Positions 35,786 through 45,917 of a stretch of DNA of 64,000 nucleotides are shown one piece after another; within the stretch, counting starts at the first letter, position 1, and each line of letters opens with the position of its first letter. The notes beneath the pieces are model-generated. The model was not told the origin of the DNA, did no database searches, and saw nothing but the letters and a program-made list of their open reading frames with translations. This stretch comes from Peribacillus deserti (lineage in GTDB: Bacteria > Bacillota > Bacilli > Bacillales > DSM-1321), in contig NZ_JAFBFI010000011.1 in assembly GCF_016909175.1 (NCBI RefSeq), forward strand, positions 86,157 through 150,156. The letters are read 5' to 3'. Made by a program: the position numbers and the translations under genes.

Positions 35786-36415
35786 CTATACAAGAAAAGG
35801 ATTTTCCCTGCTTTCTTCTCTGATGGTTGTGGCCGGCCCATGGCCAGATAAAACTACAGTATTATTTGGCAGAGTCAGCAGCTTTGTTTTAATGCTTTGA
35901 ATCAGCTGTTTATGATTTCCGCCTGGAAGATCGGTTCTTCCAATGCTTCTGTTAAATAAGGCATCCCCAGAAAATACTGCTCCTAATTCTTTAAAATAAT
36001 AAGATACACTGCCAGGTGAATGTCCCGGTGTTTCAAGCAATTCAAATTCAAATCCTTTGACCGTCAGCTTTTGTTCCCCTTTTACGATATTTTCTGCCGG
36101 GCTTAGCTTCAGCGGGCTGCTCGGTGTAAACAATTTTGATCCATTTAAGCTTGGATCGATCAGCCAGTCTGCTTCCTTTTCATGGATATATGCCTGAATT
36201 TTGTATTGCTTTCTTATATCATCTAAAGCTCCGATATGATCAAGGTGGGCATGGGTCAGCAGGACCGCCTTTGGGATCAGCTCTTTTTGAGAAATAAAGC
36301 TGATAAGTTTTTCAGATTCATCCCCTGGATCAAATATCAGGCATTCTTTTTGTCTATTAACCAGTATATAACAGTTTGTTTGAAAGCTTCCTAAAGGCAG
36401 CTGGAACCATTTCAT
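35786..36415 (-). CDS. yqgX: MBL-fold metallo-hydrolase YqgX
   Basis: 209 residues from MKWFQLPLGSFQTNCYI, with GGAGG before the ATG at 36415; the longer frame to 36529 has no family match. Metal motifs are THAHLDHIG, ETPGHSPGS, FSGDALF and LSGHGPAT, as in glyoxalase II-like hydrolases. Probably a thioester hydrolase; the substrate is not determined. The 335-bp gap before the next gene (36416-36750) shows no other feature. Confidence 0.9.
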   Translation of the reverse strand: MKWFQLPLGSFQTNCYILVNRQKECLIFDPGDESEKLISFISQKELIPKAVLLTHAHLDHIGALDDIRKQYKIQAYIHEKEADWLIDPSLNGSKLFTPSSPLKLSPAENIVKGEQKLTVKGFEFELLETPGHSPGSVSYYFKELGAVFSGDALFNRSIGRTDLPGGNHKQLIQSIKTKLLTLPNNTVVLSGHGPATTIREESRENPFLV

Positions 36416-36750
36416 TGCTATCATCCTCCGCATTTTGCTATGTATCCTTAACATTAAACATGCCGAAATCAAAATGCAAGAGATTGAAGCAGCAAACATA
36501 TCATTTCCGTTTTCATTTCCAGCTGTCATGGTATAGATAGAAAAAGGTTAATGTGGTATCTGTGCATGACGGAAACGCTTTCTAATGCAAAGGTATACTG
36601 CTCGATTTAACCTCGACAAATATTTAAAAAACCATTAAAATAATAACGAATGCAATTTTCTCTACATATTTTTAGTAGAATTACCGTCAATTGGATATTG
36701 GCAGTTGTTTAGTAAGTTTCTTCACATATATACAACAAGGGGGCTTAAAG

Positions 36751-36924
36751 ATGGGTTTATCAATAATTTTTGCGCTAGTGACAATTCTTGCAGTATTAGG
36801 TCTTTTTAGTTCTTTGAAAAACAAAAATCTAATGGGTATTATATTTGCAGCAGGTTCAGTTGCCGTATTTGGATGGTTTACAGTAATGACTGTTTTAAAT
36901 CATGGCTACCCAGCTGGACACTAA
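36751..36924 (+). CDS. yqgW: DUF2759 small membrane protein
   Basis: 57 residues from MGLSIIFALVTILAVLGLF, with AAGGGGG 7 nt before the ATG at 36751. Two hydrophobic helices and the C-terminus HGYPAGH fit the DUF2759 (YqgW) family and the synteny. Function unknown. Confidence 0.8.
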   Translation: MGLSIIFALVTILAVLGLFSSLKNKNLMGIIFAAGSVAVFGWFTVMTVLNHGYPAGH

Positions 36925-36931
36925 TAGTAAT

Positions 36932-36965
36932 AAAGAAAAACCTCGCATTTGCCGAGGTTTTTCTT
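36932..36965. terminator. Terminator after the DUF2759 gene
   Basis: GAAAAACCTCG (36935-36945) pairs with CGAGGTTTTTC (36953-36963). A-rich and T-rich flanks allow use from both sides; the yqgU-like gene ends 14 nt away on the other strand. Confidence 0.88.
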
Positions 36966-36978
36966 ATTTAAAAAAGTC

Positions 36979-38076
36979 TTAGAGAAGGTTATAGATTTTT
37001 TTGCTTCTCATATTTATTATTTTTTCTAATCTATTTCCGATCAGGCACCAGTCGGCATCAGGTGACAGCTGGATCAGCTCATTTGGGATGTTTTTCAAAA
37101 TGGTCTCGCTTTCCCCTGTTTTCCAATTATATTGTATCAGCCGAAAACTATCCTTCCCTTCCTCATCAACCCTCGGAACAACTGCTGCAAAAATATTCTT
37201 TTTTTCACTAATGCCTGTTTGGGGCAGCGTCCAGCCTGAGGCATTCTCTAAAAGGGGCACTTCAAAGGAATGGCTGTTTTTTAGGCTTCTATTGTAGAAG
37301 GTGTACTTTCCTTCATCTTCTGAAATCATTTCCAGTGTAACGAGCACATTCTCTTTCTGTTTAAATTCAATAACATGTTCCTTCAGCACTCTTTTTTCTT
37401 GTTCCGATATATCATCTATGATTAATGGAGCTGATTGACCGGACGTCTTCCTGTCCCACGCAAGATAGAGGAATTTTTCTTTCGAATGCCATTGTGGGAA
37501 GGGCTGAGCAGTGTTTAATTCCTCCGCTGTATATAATGCTGAATCTACCACATAGCACCTAAAGCTCCAATCCTCAGCAAACGTAGTGACTAAAAATTGA
37601 TCTTGGTTAAATGAATTCCATTCAATATGAATTTCTGCCGATGGAAGAGCTAATGTATAAAGCTTGCTGCCATCGGATCTAAGTACAGTTATTTCTGCTT
37701 TTTCATTGGAAACAGATGAGTGAATAATCAATCTGGATTGGTCAGGATTTATATAAACAGAAGAGATGGCGGATGGACTTTCATAAAGGGTTGTCTGCGA
37801 ACCAGACCTTACATTCATTTTTTTCAATAGAGTCTGTGTACCCTGCAGGGCAGTGAATACAATTTCGTCATCATTGATCCAGCCTGCAATTTTGTCGACT
37901 TTTATATGTCCAGCGGTAATTTTTTGAGGAATAAACTCAGTTTTACTGGAGGAATGGCCATTGGTTTTAGGAATTTTTTCAGGTTCTTTTTCAACAGAAG
38001 AACTGAATTGACAGCCTGTAACAATAAGACTTGTACTGAGCGCCAGTATGGATACATTTTTCCATGAACCCTTCAA
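36979..38076 (-). CDS. yqgU: YqgU-like lipoprotein, probable beta-propeller
   Basis: 365 residues. A type II signal peptide has the lipobox IVTGC, lipidated Cys22. A charged linker follows, then repeated short beta motifs such as WINDDEIVFTAL, WNSFNQDQFLVTT and SPDADWCLIGN, resembling a propeller. Anchored outside the membrane. Position next to the yqgS-like gene fits YqgU. Function unknown. Confidence 0.75.
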   Translation of the reverse strand: MKGSWKNVSILALSTSLIVTGCQFSSSVEKEPEKIPKTNGHSSSKTEFIPQKITAGHIKVDKIAGWINDDEIVFTALQGTQTLLKKMNVRSGSQTTLYESPSAISSVYINPDQSRLIIHSSVSNEKAEITVLRSDGSKLYTLALPSAEIHIEWNSFNQDQFLVTTFAEDWSFRCYVVDSALYTAEELNTAQPFPQWHSKEKFLYLAWDRKTSGQSAPLIIDDISEQEKRVLKEHVIEFKQKENVLVTLEMISEDEGKYTFYNRSLKNSHSFEVPLLENASGWTLPQTGISEKKNIFAAVVPRVDEEGKDSFRLIQYNWKTGESETILKNIPNELIQLSPDADWCLIGNRLEKIINMRSKKIYNLL

Positions 38077-38202
38077 CTCCCTTTCACCCCCAAATAATGA
38101 ACGATAAAGCTCTTTCTTTAATTATATAGGAAAAGGCCGATAATCATAATGAGAATTTAAAAAAAGAATCGGCTGCCGCCGACTCTAAATGAAGTGCCAT
38201 TT

Positions 38203-40074
38203 TCACTGAGATTTTTGTTTTGAATTCTTTCCAAAGAAGCGCAGCAGATCACCGTAGACAATTTGATCAGAATACTGGAGCTCAAGATTTGCTTTTTCTA
38301 TAAAAGGCTTGCAGACATGCGGATCAGCCGGCTGACCGGTTGATTTAGAATAGCATGTATCCTTTGTGTAAATATAATCCCTAGTAACAAAATTTCCGCC
38401 TCGGAGTACAGCAAAATCCTGTTTGTCTGGACTTAATAAATCATTTCCAAATTCCAGGCCGACAGCACTTTTTATTCCTAATAGATGAAGGATAGTTGGC
38501 TTTAAGTCAACCTGTCCCGATGCCCTGGAAATGGTCTTGCCTTTTTCTCCCGGAACATGAATAATGACAGGGACCTTTTGCAGCTGTACTTCTTCAAAAG
38601 GAGTAATTTCCTTTCCTAAGTATTGTCCCATTGCTTCATTGTGGTTTTCTGAAATTCCATAATGGTCTCCGTACAAAACAATGACTGTATCGTCGTATAG
38701 CCCTGAATCTTTTAAGCCTTGTATAAAATCTTTGAGAGCCTCATCTGTATACCTGACAGTTGGGAAATACCGATTAAGTGTTTTACTGCTCGAGTTAAAC
38801 TCGTCAATAAATTGATTTTCTTCATCTAAAATATAAGGAAAATGATTGGTCAATGTAATTAATTTTGCATAAAAGGGACGCGGCATTTGTTTTATATGTA
38901 ACAGGGACTGATCAAAAAAATCCTGATCCTTTAAGCCCCAGCCTATTGAGTTTTCCTGTGTCACCTTATAGTCCAGCAAATGATAATAGCGGTTGTAGCC
39001 CAGTGATTTATACATAAGGTCGCGATTCCAGAAGCTTTTGTTATTTGCATGCATGGCTGCAGTGTAATATCCCTGCTCAGCTAATATTCGCGGGGTGGCA
39101 AAATACGTATTCTGCGGGTTTGTAAAGAATACCGCTCCCCGCCCAAGCGGATAAAGGGAATTTTCCACAAGGAATTCAGCATCCGATGTTTTTCCTTGCC
39201 CTGTTTGATGATAGAGGTTGTCAAAATAAAAACTTTCCTTTATAAAATTATTAAGAAACGGCGTGATTTCTTTTCCATTGATCTTTCTATTGATTACAAA
39301 TCCCTGGGTTGACTCCATCGAAATAATTACTAAGTTTTTGCCTTTAGCCGCGCCAAATAGCTCTTCATTCGGCTCAACTTTATTTGAATGAATATAATTT
39401 TGGATATCAGCAAGCTCGCTTCCATCAGCCAGGGCTCTTTGTGCCGTTGATTTTGTCTGCAGAAAAGCATCATATAAATGATAATTATAAGTTCCGATAT
39501 TTTTCACCAGAATTTCCCGGTCAAATGTTCTAGTCAAGAGCTGCGGCCGTACAGCTTCTGCCAGACCTAAATTCAATAGAAGAACCCCTGCTGAGGCTGT
39601 ATAAAAAAACCTTCGATCACCTGGAACATACTTTTTAAACCAAATAAATGCTGGCTTAAAAGCTGCAATTAGACAAAGAGCAAAGAAATCGAGGAAGTAC
39701 CAGATATCGGCGGGACTGACTAATTCTGAGATACTGCTTCCAAGATCGGATATATTGCTCGTTTGAAACAAAACTGGAAAAGTAATAAAGTCATTATAAA
39801 AACGGTAAAAAACCACGTTTCCATATAGCACGGCAGATATGATAAAGCTGCAGGACACAATATACCGGATCCTGGATTTTTCGCTTAGAAAGGTAGCGAT
39901 TCCCAGCACAAACAGTAAAAATGCCAGCGGGTTCATAAATAAAATAATTTCCTGTAGAATGCTTTCTCCAGTAATCCCAAAGCTTAGCTTATAAACAATA
40001 TATGTCTTCACCCACAGTAAAAATGCAGCGATGCCCACGAACGAGATAGTTTTTTGACCAATCAGGCTGTGCAT
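38203..40074 (-). CDS. yqgS: LtaS-like lipoteichoic acid synthase family protein YqgS
   Basis: 623 residues. About five N-terminal membrane helices (residues 8-165) are followed by an extracellular sulfatase-like domain with nucleophile Thr in LVIISMESTQGFVIN and the metal-binding DTVIVLYGDHYGISENH. LtaS paralogs polymerise or prime glycerol phosphate on a glycolipid anchor. The assignment to the YqgS subtype rests on synteny. Confidence 0.9.
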   Translation of the reverse strand: MHSLIGQKTISFVGIAAFLLWVKTYIVYKLSFGITGESILQEIILFMNPLAFLLFVLGIATFLSEKSRIRYIVSCSFIISAVLYGNVVFYRFYNDFITFPVLFQTSNISDLGSSISELVSPADIWYFLDFFALCLIAAFKPAFIWFKKYVPGDRRFFYTASAGVLLLNLGLAEAVRPQLLTRTFDREILVKNIGTYNYHLYDAFLQTKSTAQRALADGSELADIQNYIHSNKVEPNEELFGAAKGKNLVIISMESTQGFVINRKINGKEITPFLNNFIKESFYFDNLYHQTGQGKTSDAEFLVENSLYPLGRGAVFFTNPQNTYFATPRILAEQGYYTAAMHANNKSFWNRDLMYKSLGYNRYYHLLDYKVTQENSIGWGLKDQDFFDQSLLHIKQMPRPFYAKLITLTNHFPYILDEENQFIDEFNSSSKTLNRYFPTVRYTDEALKDFIQGLKDSGLYDDTVIVLYGDHYGISENHNEAMGQYLGKEITPFEEVQLQKVPVIIHVPGEKGKTISRASGQVDLKPTILHLLGIKSAVGLEFGNDLLSPDKQDFAVLRGGNFVTRDYIYTKDTCYSKSTGQPADPHVCKPFIEKANLELQYSDQIVYGDLLRFFGKNSKQKSQ

Positions 40075-40194
40075 TCCTTTCCCCCTGTCTTTGTCATAGT
40101 ATGTGAAAAATGGAAAAACCCGGTAAACTAGTTGGGATTATTTACCCTGCACATGGATGTTAAAAACCCTGCGAGGTTTCACTCCAATCAAAAT

Positions 40195-40230
40195 AAAGGA
40201 GCTTTCTATTAAAGAAAACTCCTTTCTTAT
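40195..40230 (-). terminator. Terminator after glcK
   Basis: AAAGGAG (40195-40201) pairs with CTCCTTT, and an internal TTTCT/AAGAAA extension lengthens the stem. AT-rich sequence follows on the minus strand. Confidence 0.6.
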
Positions 40231-40262
40231 TATATGCAGGTAACAAAAGTTTAAGGCAGGTA

Positions 40263-41222
40263 TCATTCGCCAAAAGCATTCTTTGCAAGCCAAGCAGCAC
40301 CAATCACTCCAGCATCATTACCAAGGGTAGCAATCGCCATACTCGTTGATTCACGGACTCTGGTAAATGAAAACTCTTTAAAATATTTTTGGACAGGATC
40401 GAGAAGCACACTGCCTGCTTTTGATACTCCCCCGCCAATTACAATAATTTCAGGATTTAATACATTTGCAACGTTTGCAGACGCCAGGCCTAAATATAAT
40501 GCTAATTTATCCCGGACTGCAGAAGCGATTGTATCTCCTTCCTTTGCCAGGTCAAAAATATCTTTCGAAGTAAATGAGCCGTTAAAATCCCGAAGTTTTG
40601 AAGGTTCATTGTTCTCCTCGAGTGCTTCCTTTGCTAATCTTACTATGCCTGTTGCGGAAGCTAATGTTTCAAGGCATCCCGTTTTTCCGCAGTTACATTT
40701 AGCTCCGCCCTCAGTAAGAATGGTAATATGACCAATCTCTCCTGCTGCCCCGCTTATTCCAGTCACGATTTGGCCGTTAGCAATAACTCCGCCTCCAACT
40801 CCAGTTCCGAGTGTAATGCAGACAAGATCCCTTGCTCCGTTGCCCGCACCTTTCCACATTTCTCCCAGTGCTGCCAGGTTGGCGTCGTTTTCAATCACAG
40901 CAGGAAGCGATGTTTCCACTTCTAAAAGCTGCTTCAGAGGATAATCCGTCCAGCCAAGGTTTATTGCTTCATAGATGGCCCCTGTACTCGAATTAACAGG
41001 GCCCGGTGCGCCCATCCCAATACCCAGAATTTTGTTTTTGGTCTGCCCAAGTTCATCTAATTTTGCATCTATCGTTTTGGCAATGTTAGTGGTAATATTC
41101 TTGCCTTTTTCACTTTTATCAGTTGGTATTTCCCACTTATGAATAATCTCACCATAATAACTGATAAAGGCCAATTTTGTAGTTGTTCCCCCTAAATCCA
41201 CTCCGACAAGCCATCTTTCCAT
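40263..41222 (-). CDS. glcK: ROK-family glucokinase
   Basis: 319 residues. It phosphorylates glucose with ATP. N-terminal phosphate loop [13 protein letters not shown] signature around [10 protein letters not shown] and the zinc cluster [10 protein letters not shown] are all present. GGGAGA precedes the ATG. It follows yqgQ on the same strand with a 20-nt gap, as in B. subtilis. Confidence 0.96.
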   Translation of the reverse strand: MERWLVGVDLGGTTTKLAFISYYGEIIHKWEIPTDKSEKGKNITTNIAKTIDAKLDELGQTKNKILGIGMGAPGPVNSSTGAIYEAINLGWTDYPLKQLLEVETSLPAVIENDANLAALGEMWKGAGNGARDLVCITLGTGVGGGVIANGQIVTGISGAAGEIGHITILTEGGAKCNCGKTGCLETLASATGIVRLAKEALEENNEPSKLRDFNGSFTSKDIFDLAKEGDTIASAVRDKLALYLGLASANVANVLNPEIIVIGGGVSKAGSVLLDPVQKYFKEFSFTRVRESTSMAIATLGNDAGVIGAAWLAKNAFGE

Positions 41223-41242
41223 TTTTTCATCTCCCTATTTAT

Positions 41243-41449
41243 TTATTTTTTTCTTTTATCTTTTTCTATTTGAATTTCATGCCGTAAAATAAGCACAGCT
41301 GTTTGAAATTCCGTTACTTCTATCAAGTTAGAACGGTATAGCTCACTTAGCTCCTCTGCCATCAGCTCTAAGTCTGCTAGTCTGTCACCTATGTATATAA
41401 TCGTTCCAAAGCGCTTTAAAAATTGCTGAACATCATAAAAGTTTTTCAT
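41243..41449 (-). CDS. yqgQ: YqgQ family protein
   Basis: 68 residues, mostly helical, with the family start MKNFYDVQQFLKRFGTIIY and a basic C-terminus. B. subtilis YqgQ has been suggested to bind single-stranded nucleic acid. Co-transcribed with glcK. Confidence 0.88.
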   Translation of the reverse strand: MKNFYDVQQFLKRFGTIIYIGDRLADLELMAEELSELYRSNLIEVTEFQTAVLILRHEIQIEKDKRKK

Positions 41450-41649
41450 TCTATCCCTCTTGCAGCATATTTAGTATTCATTCAAAGTATAAAGGAAGCT
41501 TTTTTATCTCACAAGTGCAGCTTAAAAATCTTTCGAGCAAACCAAGTCAAATATATTGTTGTTTTGAATCAAGCGGTTTCCCTTTTTGGCCTCATACTTG
41601 TCCCTACCGTTTCATATAGTAGAACATGCGAAGTCTCAGGAGGGGCATT

Positions 41650-42522
41650 ATGAAAAGATTGTACTGGTATATCACCGGGCTGATCCTTATGATCACCTGT
41701 TTAACAGCCTATTTTATAAATGATGAAAGAAGTACGGAAACCATCATATTTTTCCCTATCGACAAAAAGGCAGTTTTCCAATCAGCAGATACTATGCTGA
41801 TTCCTCAAAAACTCTCAAAGATGCGGTATGACCTTCAATGGAGATCCTACTCTGAAACATACAAACCAGCCTACCTCAGGCAGGATGTGTCGCTTCTATT
41901 TAAAAATGGCCGTCTTGAGGGAGTAATGAAAGAATGGAAGGAAAATACAAATAAGCTGGATCAATCGAGGGCATTTTCCTTAAATGAAAGTTCCATTTAT
42001 GAAGCAATTACCTTTCATTATGGGGAAATCCATACAGCTGACTCTATTACTAGCACGCAGGCTTTGAGCTTTGACAAAAAATATATGATTCTTTCGAAGC
42101 TTTCCGGATTTGATTTTTTTGAATCTCCAATCACAAAAGAACAAAAAGAGTGGCAATTAACTCTTGATAATAATAAAAAGGCGATTACATCACTAGGCTG
42201 GGACGAGGCAGTCCAAAAGTTCTCAATCCCCCGAAGCCGGTACAAAGAACTTCCATTAACTGAGCTTTCACGGCAGAGGACCAGATTCCTATCCGGCATT
42301 CCTGAGTCTGTTCAGGAAGAAATAATCGGAAAGCTCTGGGAAGGATTATATAAGAACTATGTATTAGGAATTAAAAAAGAGAATGGAACCATAATCAGTC
42401 CACTCGGAAGTACCATTCCCCTTTTACTGCTAAATCATAATAAACGCGAGCTGCTCGTCCTATTGCAGGCTGAGGATCGTACACCTATACTCCTTCGCCA
42501 GTCTTTAAGGTATACTCCTTAA
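41650..42522 (+). CDS. Conserved hypothetical membrane-anchored protein
   Basis: 290 residues from the ATG at 41650, which has GGAGG 6 nt upstream. An N-terminal membrane segment (about 3-20) precedes a soluble, mostly beta/alpha domain. I do not recognise the family. Its last 38 nt overlap the 3-prime end of gluP on the opposite strand, so neither gene can end in a separate terminator here. It probably faces outside the membrane. Confidence 0.75.
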   Translation: MKRLYWYITGLILMITCLTAYFINDERSTETIIFFPIDKKAVFQSADTMLIPQKLSKMRYDLQWRSYSETYKPAYLRQDVSLLFKNGRLEGVMKEWKENTNKLDQSRAFSLNESSIYEAITFHYGEIHTADSITSTQALSFDKKYMILSKLSGFDFFESPITKEQKEWQLTLDNNKKAITSLGWDEAVQKFSIPRSRYKELPLTELSRQRTRFLSGIPESVQEEIIGKLWEGLYKNYVLGIKKENGTIISPLGSTIPLLLLNHNKRELLVLLQAEDRTPILLRQSLRYTP

Positions 42523-44041
42523 TTTCTTTTAGTATTTTCCTGTAGTTTTCATTATCAGGCTGTAAGCTTACAGCCTTTTCAGCCATTTTTTGGGCTTCAT
42601 CCATTCTCTGCTTATTTAAATATACAATGGCTAAGTTTATATAAGCTTCATGGAATTCATCGTCCTGCTGAATAGCTTTTCGTAAGTGTCCCTCTGCCAG
42701 CTCTGTTTCATTTCGTTTCAGCTCTACTAAGGACATTAAGAAGTAGCTCTTCGGTGCAGCCTTATGTTCATCTGTATATTCCCTTAACAGCTGGTAAGCT
42801 TTATCGTATTCGTTCTTTTTCAAGTGTTCCTGGGCCATAGCAACAGTTACCTGCTCATTATCTGAGACGGCTGTTCTTCCATACCCATATTGAAGCAGAA
42901 AGAACACAAGAAGGCTTGCAGCTAGAAGGGCAGTTCCTTGTTTGATAAGCTTGCCTTTACCTGGGATCCTGACGATTGCCGAGGCCAAAAAACCTCCTAT
43001 TAATCCCCCGATATGCCCTGCGTTATCAACCACTGGTACGGTAAAGCCTATACCTAGATTGATGACTACCATCAGGATAATGTTTGCTCCCATTGTACGA
43101 AAGAACGTTTTCGGGTGTAGAAGTCCAAAATATAACAAAGCACCGAAACAGCCAAAAATAGCTCCGCTGGCACCTGCTGAAACACTTGTATTAAAAAGAA
43201 AACTTGCAAGAGAACCTGTAAAACCGGCAAAGATATAAATAAACAGAAATCTTGGACTGCCATAGATGCGTTCTGCTGTCGCTCCAATATAATACAGTGA
43301 TAATGAATTTGTGAGCAGATGCAGTACCCCAATATGCAGGACTATAGGGGCAAAAAATCTCCACCATTCGCCTTCCAAAATTAACGGATTATATTTGGCG
43401 CCGTATTTGATCAGGGTCTGAGTATTTTGGCTTCCTCCACTCATTTCAAGCAAGATAAACGCAGATATTTGTAAAAACAAAAACACATAAGTAAAAATGG
43501 GGCGGCCGGCTTCTAAAAGGCTTTGTTCTTTTTTTATTTCCCTGCCGGCAGACTGCAAAACTTCCTGCTTCAGATATCTTATTTCACCTTCATCTGATTG
43601 CTCAGCGTTAGTTCTCAGAGGAAGCTGCAAACCCAGGATCGACTCTAGCTCTGGAAGCTTAAACCTTATAGATTCTGTGTCAAAAATAAAAGTATTCACA
43701 TACGTGTTCTTGAAATGAGCAGGAGCTCTTAAAAGATATTCATATTCATCAAGGGGGACATGCGGGGTGAAATAAATATTTAAGATCGATAATTGCTTTG
43801 CTCTTAGCACACCACGATTATTTTCCCCGAATACAGTGGTTTGATCTATGTCTCTCTTTAGAAGATTTGACCATGTTAATTCATTAAGGACCAGCCTGAG
43901 CACCTGAAAGGGCGAGCCTTTCCGGTTGTTTTCCAGCCAGATTTCTCGTTGATCGCTGCCCATGTATATAAGAGACATATGTTCCTGTTCAATTAACTGC
44001 CTGGCAGCTACCCAGAATAAAAATTCTTCATTAGTACCCAA
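42485..44041 (-). CDS. gluP: Rhomboid intramembrane serine protease GluP with C-terminal TPR
   Basis: 518 residues. About 180 N-terminal soluble residues precede the rhomboid core of six or seven membrane helices. It has nucleophile Ser292 in GASGAIFG and His343 in NAGHIGGLIGG, plus EWWRFFAPIVLHIGVLHLL. Two or three TPR repeats end the protein (residues 400-515). B. subtilis YqgP/GluP cleaves the magnesium transporter MgtE with FtsH. TTG start behind AGGAGG. Confidence 0.96.
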   Translation of the reverse strand: MGTNEEFLFWVAARQLIEQEHMSLIYMGSDQREIWLENNRKGSPFQVLRLVLNELTWSNLLKRDIDQTTVFGENNRGVLRAKQLSILNIYFTPHVPLDEYEYLLRAPAHFKNTYVNTFIFDTESIRFKLPELESILGLQLPLRTNAEQSDEGEIRYLKQEVLQSAGREIKKEQSLLEAGRPIFTYVFLFLQISAFILLEMSGGSQNTQTLIKYGAKYNPLILEGEWWRFFAPIVLHIGVLHLLTNSLSLYYIGATAERIYGSPRFLFIYIFAGFTGSLASFLFNTSVSAGASGAIFGCFGALLYFGLLHPKTFFRTMGANIILMVVINLGIGFTVPVVDNAGHIGGLIGGFLASAIVRIPGKGKLIKQGTALLAASLLVFFLLQYGYGRTAVSDNEQVTVAMAQEHLKKNEYDKAYQLLREYTDEHKAAPKSYFLMSLVELKRNETELAEGHLRKAIQQDDEFHEAYINLAIVYLNKQRMDEAQKMAEKAVSLQPDNENYRKILKEIKEYTLKTGEGV

Positions 44042-44204
44042 TCCTTCTCCTCCTCACTTGCCAATATACTTCGATTGTATCCAACTGCTTTTGCACTTAA
44101 CACAGTTTTTCATTAATTCAAACATACTTTACTTCTTTTAACGATTCAGGAAAGCCGCATATAAAAATTCTTGGGCAGGCCTGAATTATTTATACCTAAA
44201 ACAA

Positions 44205-44242
44205 AAAGGACCCTAAACCTATTTATCACAGGCGGGCCCTTT
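44205..44242 (-). terminator. Terminator after the 44.3-kb small gene
   Basis: AAAGGACCC (44205-44213) pairs with GGGCCCTTT (44234-44242) with one mismatch, then TTTTTG on the minus strand. Confidence 0.75.
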
Positions 44243-44247
44243 CATGC

Positions 44248-44427
44248 TTATTCGAACATGTTTTGAAGAACTTTGCCCCTTAGCAGAGGACTCTTCATGG
44301 AAGTAGATACCACAAGGCTTCTTACAGCCGGCATTGACAGCATTCGGTTCATGAGAGTATACCGGTATTTGTACGCGGCTGCCCCAACAGCTGAAAATAA
44401 AATGGTTCTCATCAAAAATCTTGTCAT
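44248..44427 (-). CDS. Small conserved protein, possibly YqgO
   Basis: 59 residues from MTRFLMRTILFSAVGAAAYK, with AGGAGGG 6 nt before the ATG at 44427. One hydrophobic N-terminal helix and a basic remainder. Position between gluP and yqgN matches B. subtilis yqgO, but similarity cannot be confirmed by eye. Function unknown. Confidence 0.65.
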   Translation of the reverse strand: MTRFLMRTILFSAVGAAAYKYRYTLMNRMLSMPAVRSLVVSTSMKSPLLRGKVLQNMFE

Positions 44428-44491
44428 AATCATCCCTCCTGCTTTATATTGTGAAGAAATTCCACAAAATTTATGAATTTAATTTAAAAAT

Positions 44492-45268
44492 TTAAACAAA
44501 CAGGTAACAAGTAATAACTGACAGTATTATCGAAAAGACATTAACCAAATCATTGTTTAATAATTTGGTTCCTTTTATTTTTTGCGTTTTTTGATGGCAA
44601 TGCACGATTTTTTCAGTTTGAAGCCCACATTCTAAGCATTTATATTCTGGCTGTAACAGCGCACCAATCAGGGTATCATACATACTGCCTAGAAAGCCGA
44701 ATCCTGTTATTATAATCAGAAATGAAATAGAAGCAACACCAAAAATGATAGCTGAAACACATGCTATAAAGAAGGATGCCATGAGCGCAGAAAATGTCCC
44801 AAAAATGCTGACAGCCCCAGATGTGCCTTTATCAACCCGCTTAAAACTCAATATGGAAACTGGACGGGCTTTGCTAAGAACTCCAAGTTCCGAGGCCCAA
44901 GTATCTGAATTGGCTGCGGCTATACTAACTAAGAATAAGATCAACGTGACGTCTTCTGGTTGAAAGAAATGAATAACTGCAATAACTGCCGATGTTCCCC
45001 CATTCGCCAGAACCTGGTACCAGTCCCGCTGGCTCCCTTTCATCAGCTTTTCATCTATGGGTTTTTTGACGGTATTTTTGAACTTAGACCAAAAGCTGGA
45101 ACTTGCAAAAAAGCACCCCAATATTAATAAGCCTTTCCAGCCAAATCCAGCTGCAACGGCGATGCCTACTAAAACGGAAGCAAATGCCCCAGATCCTGTA
45201 AGGAACTTCTGTTTCCAGCCTGCCCAGGCAGTTAAAATAATAATTAGGAAGATGATACTATTAAACAC
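44492..45268 (-). CDS. DUF92 family membrane protein
   Basis: 258 residues with six or seven hydrophobic segments and the DUF92 signatures FSKFKNTVKK-like, AANSDTWASELG and VDKGTSGAVS. A related archaeal/plant family (VTE6/phytyl-phosphate kinase) activates isoprenoid phosphates; the bacterial role is unknown. Starts at a GTG that overlaps the yqgN stop. Confidence 0.88.
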   Translation of the reverse strand: MFNSIIFLIIILTAWAGWKQKFLTGSGAFASVLVGIAVAAGFGWKGLLILGCFFASSSFWSKFKNTVKKPIDEKLMKGSQRDWYQVLANGGTSAVIAVIHFFQPEDVTLILFLVSIAAANSDTWASELGVLSKARPVSILSFKRVDKGTSGAVSIFGTFSALMASFFIACVSAIIFGVASISFLIIITGFGFLGSMYDTLIGALLQPEYKCLECGLQTEKIVHCHQKTQKIKGTKLLNNDLVNVFSIILSVITCYLFV

Positions 45269-45830
45269 AGCGAATGACCTCAGAAGGAGTTATGATTTTC
45301 GAGACAGGAATGTCATGGGATTCTACCGGAATTTCAGGGAGAATCTGAGCATCAAACGCCAGTGATAAGGTTTTACCTTTATATGCTGCTAAAAACCGGT
45401 CATAGTAACCCCCGCCATATCCGAGCCTGTAGCCGTTAGGACTGAACGCTAATCCCGGGACGAATAGAAGGTCCATTTCATTGCATGGAACCCTTCTCGT
45501 TTCTGATATAATCGGTTCTTTTAAACCATAATATACCGTTTCCAGCTGATCAAAGCTTAATAACTCATGGAATTCAAGCACCCTCTTTTCAGGATAGCAT
45601 TTAGGGACAGCCACTTTCTTCCCATCTTTCCACGCCCGCTTGATCACTTCGTATGTATCTGCTTCCGGAAAGTTGGACAGAGTAATCCCAATGCATAAAG
45701 CGCTGTTCCAATCCTTATCCCTATATACCTGCTCGGCTATAGCAGCTGAATGTTGATTATAAATGTTTTTGGGCTCTAATGTTTTTTGTAAAAATTGTTT
45801 TACTTCTTTTCGAAACAGCTTCTTATCCAT
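45261..45830 (-). CDS. yqgN: 5-formyltetrahydrofolate cyclo-ligase
   Basis: 189 residues from MDKKLFRKEVKQFL; AGGAG is 9 nt before the ATG at 45830. It converts 5-formyl-THF to 5,10-methenyl-THF using ATP. The family signature GYRLGYGGGYYDRFL and the phosphate-binding KKVAVPKCYP are present. Together with gcvT it contributes to the one-carbon pool. Overlaps the DUF92 gene by 8 nt. Confidence 0.95.
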   Translation of the reverse strand: MDKKLFRKEVKQFLQKTLEPKNIYNQHSAAIAEQVYRDKDWNSALCIGITLSNFPEADTYEVIKRAWKDGKKVAVPKCYPEKRVLEFHELLSFDQLETVYYGLKEPIISETRRVPCNEMDLLFVPGLAFSPNGYRLGYGGGYYDRFLAAYKGKTLSLAFDAQILPEIPVESHDIPVSKIITPSEVIRCV

Positions 45831-45887
45831 TCGGCTCATCTCCTGACAAAAACGTTAAAACTCGATCATTCATTCTTTTTATATAAA

Positions 45888-45917
45888 TAAAAAAGCAACA
45901 GGATATCCTGCTGCTTA
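45888..45917 (-). terminator. Terminator after rpmG
   Basis: AAGCA and CAGGATATCCTG with TGCTT form a stem across 45893-45916, followed by a T run on the minus strand. It begins at the rpmG stop codon. Confidence 0.8.

Noticed and set aside
41423..41653. Plus-strand open frame between yqgQ and the gene at 41650
   Set aside because: No ribosome site, overlaps both genes, and composition resembles non-coding AT-rich DNA.
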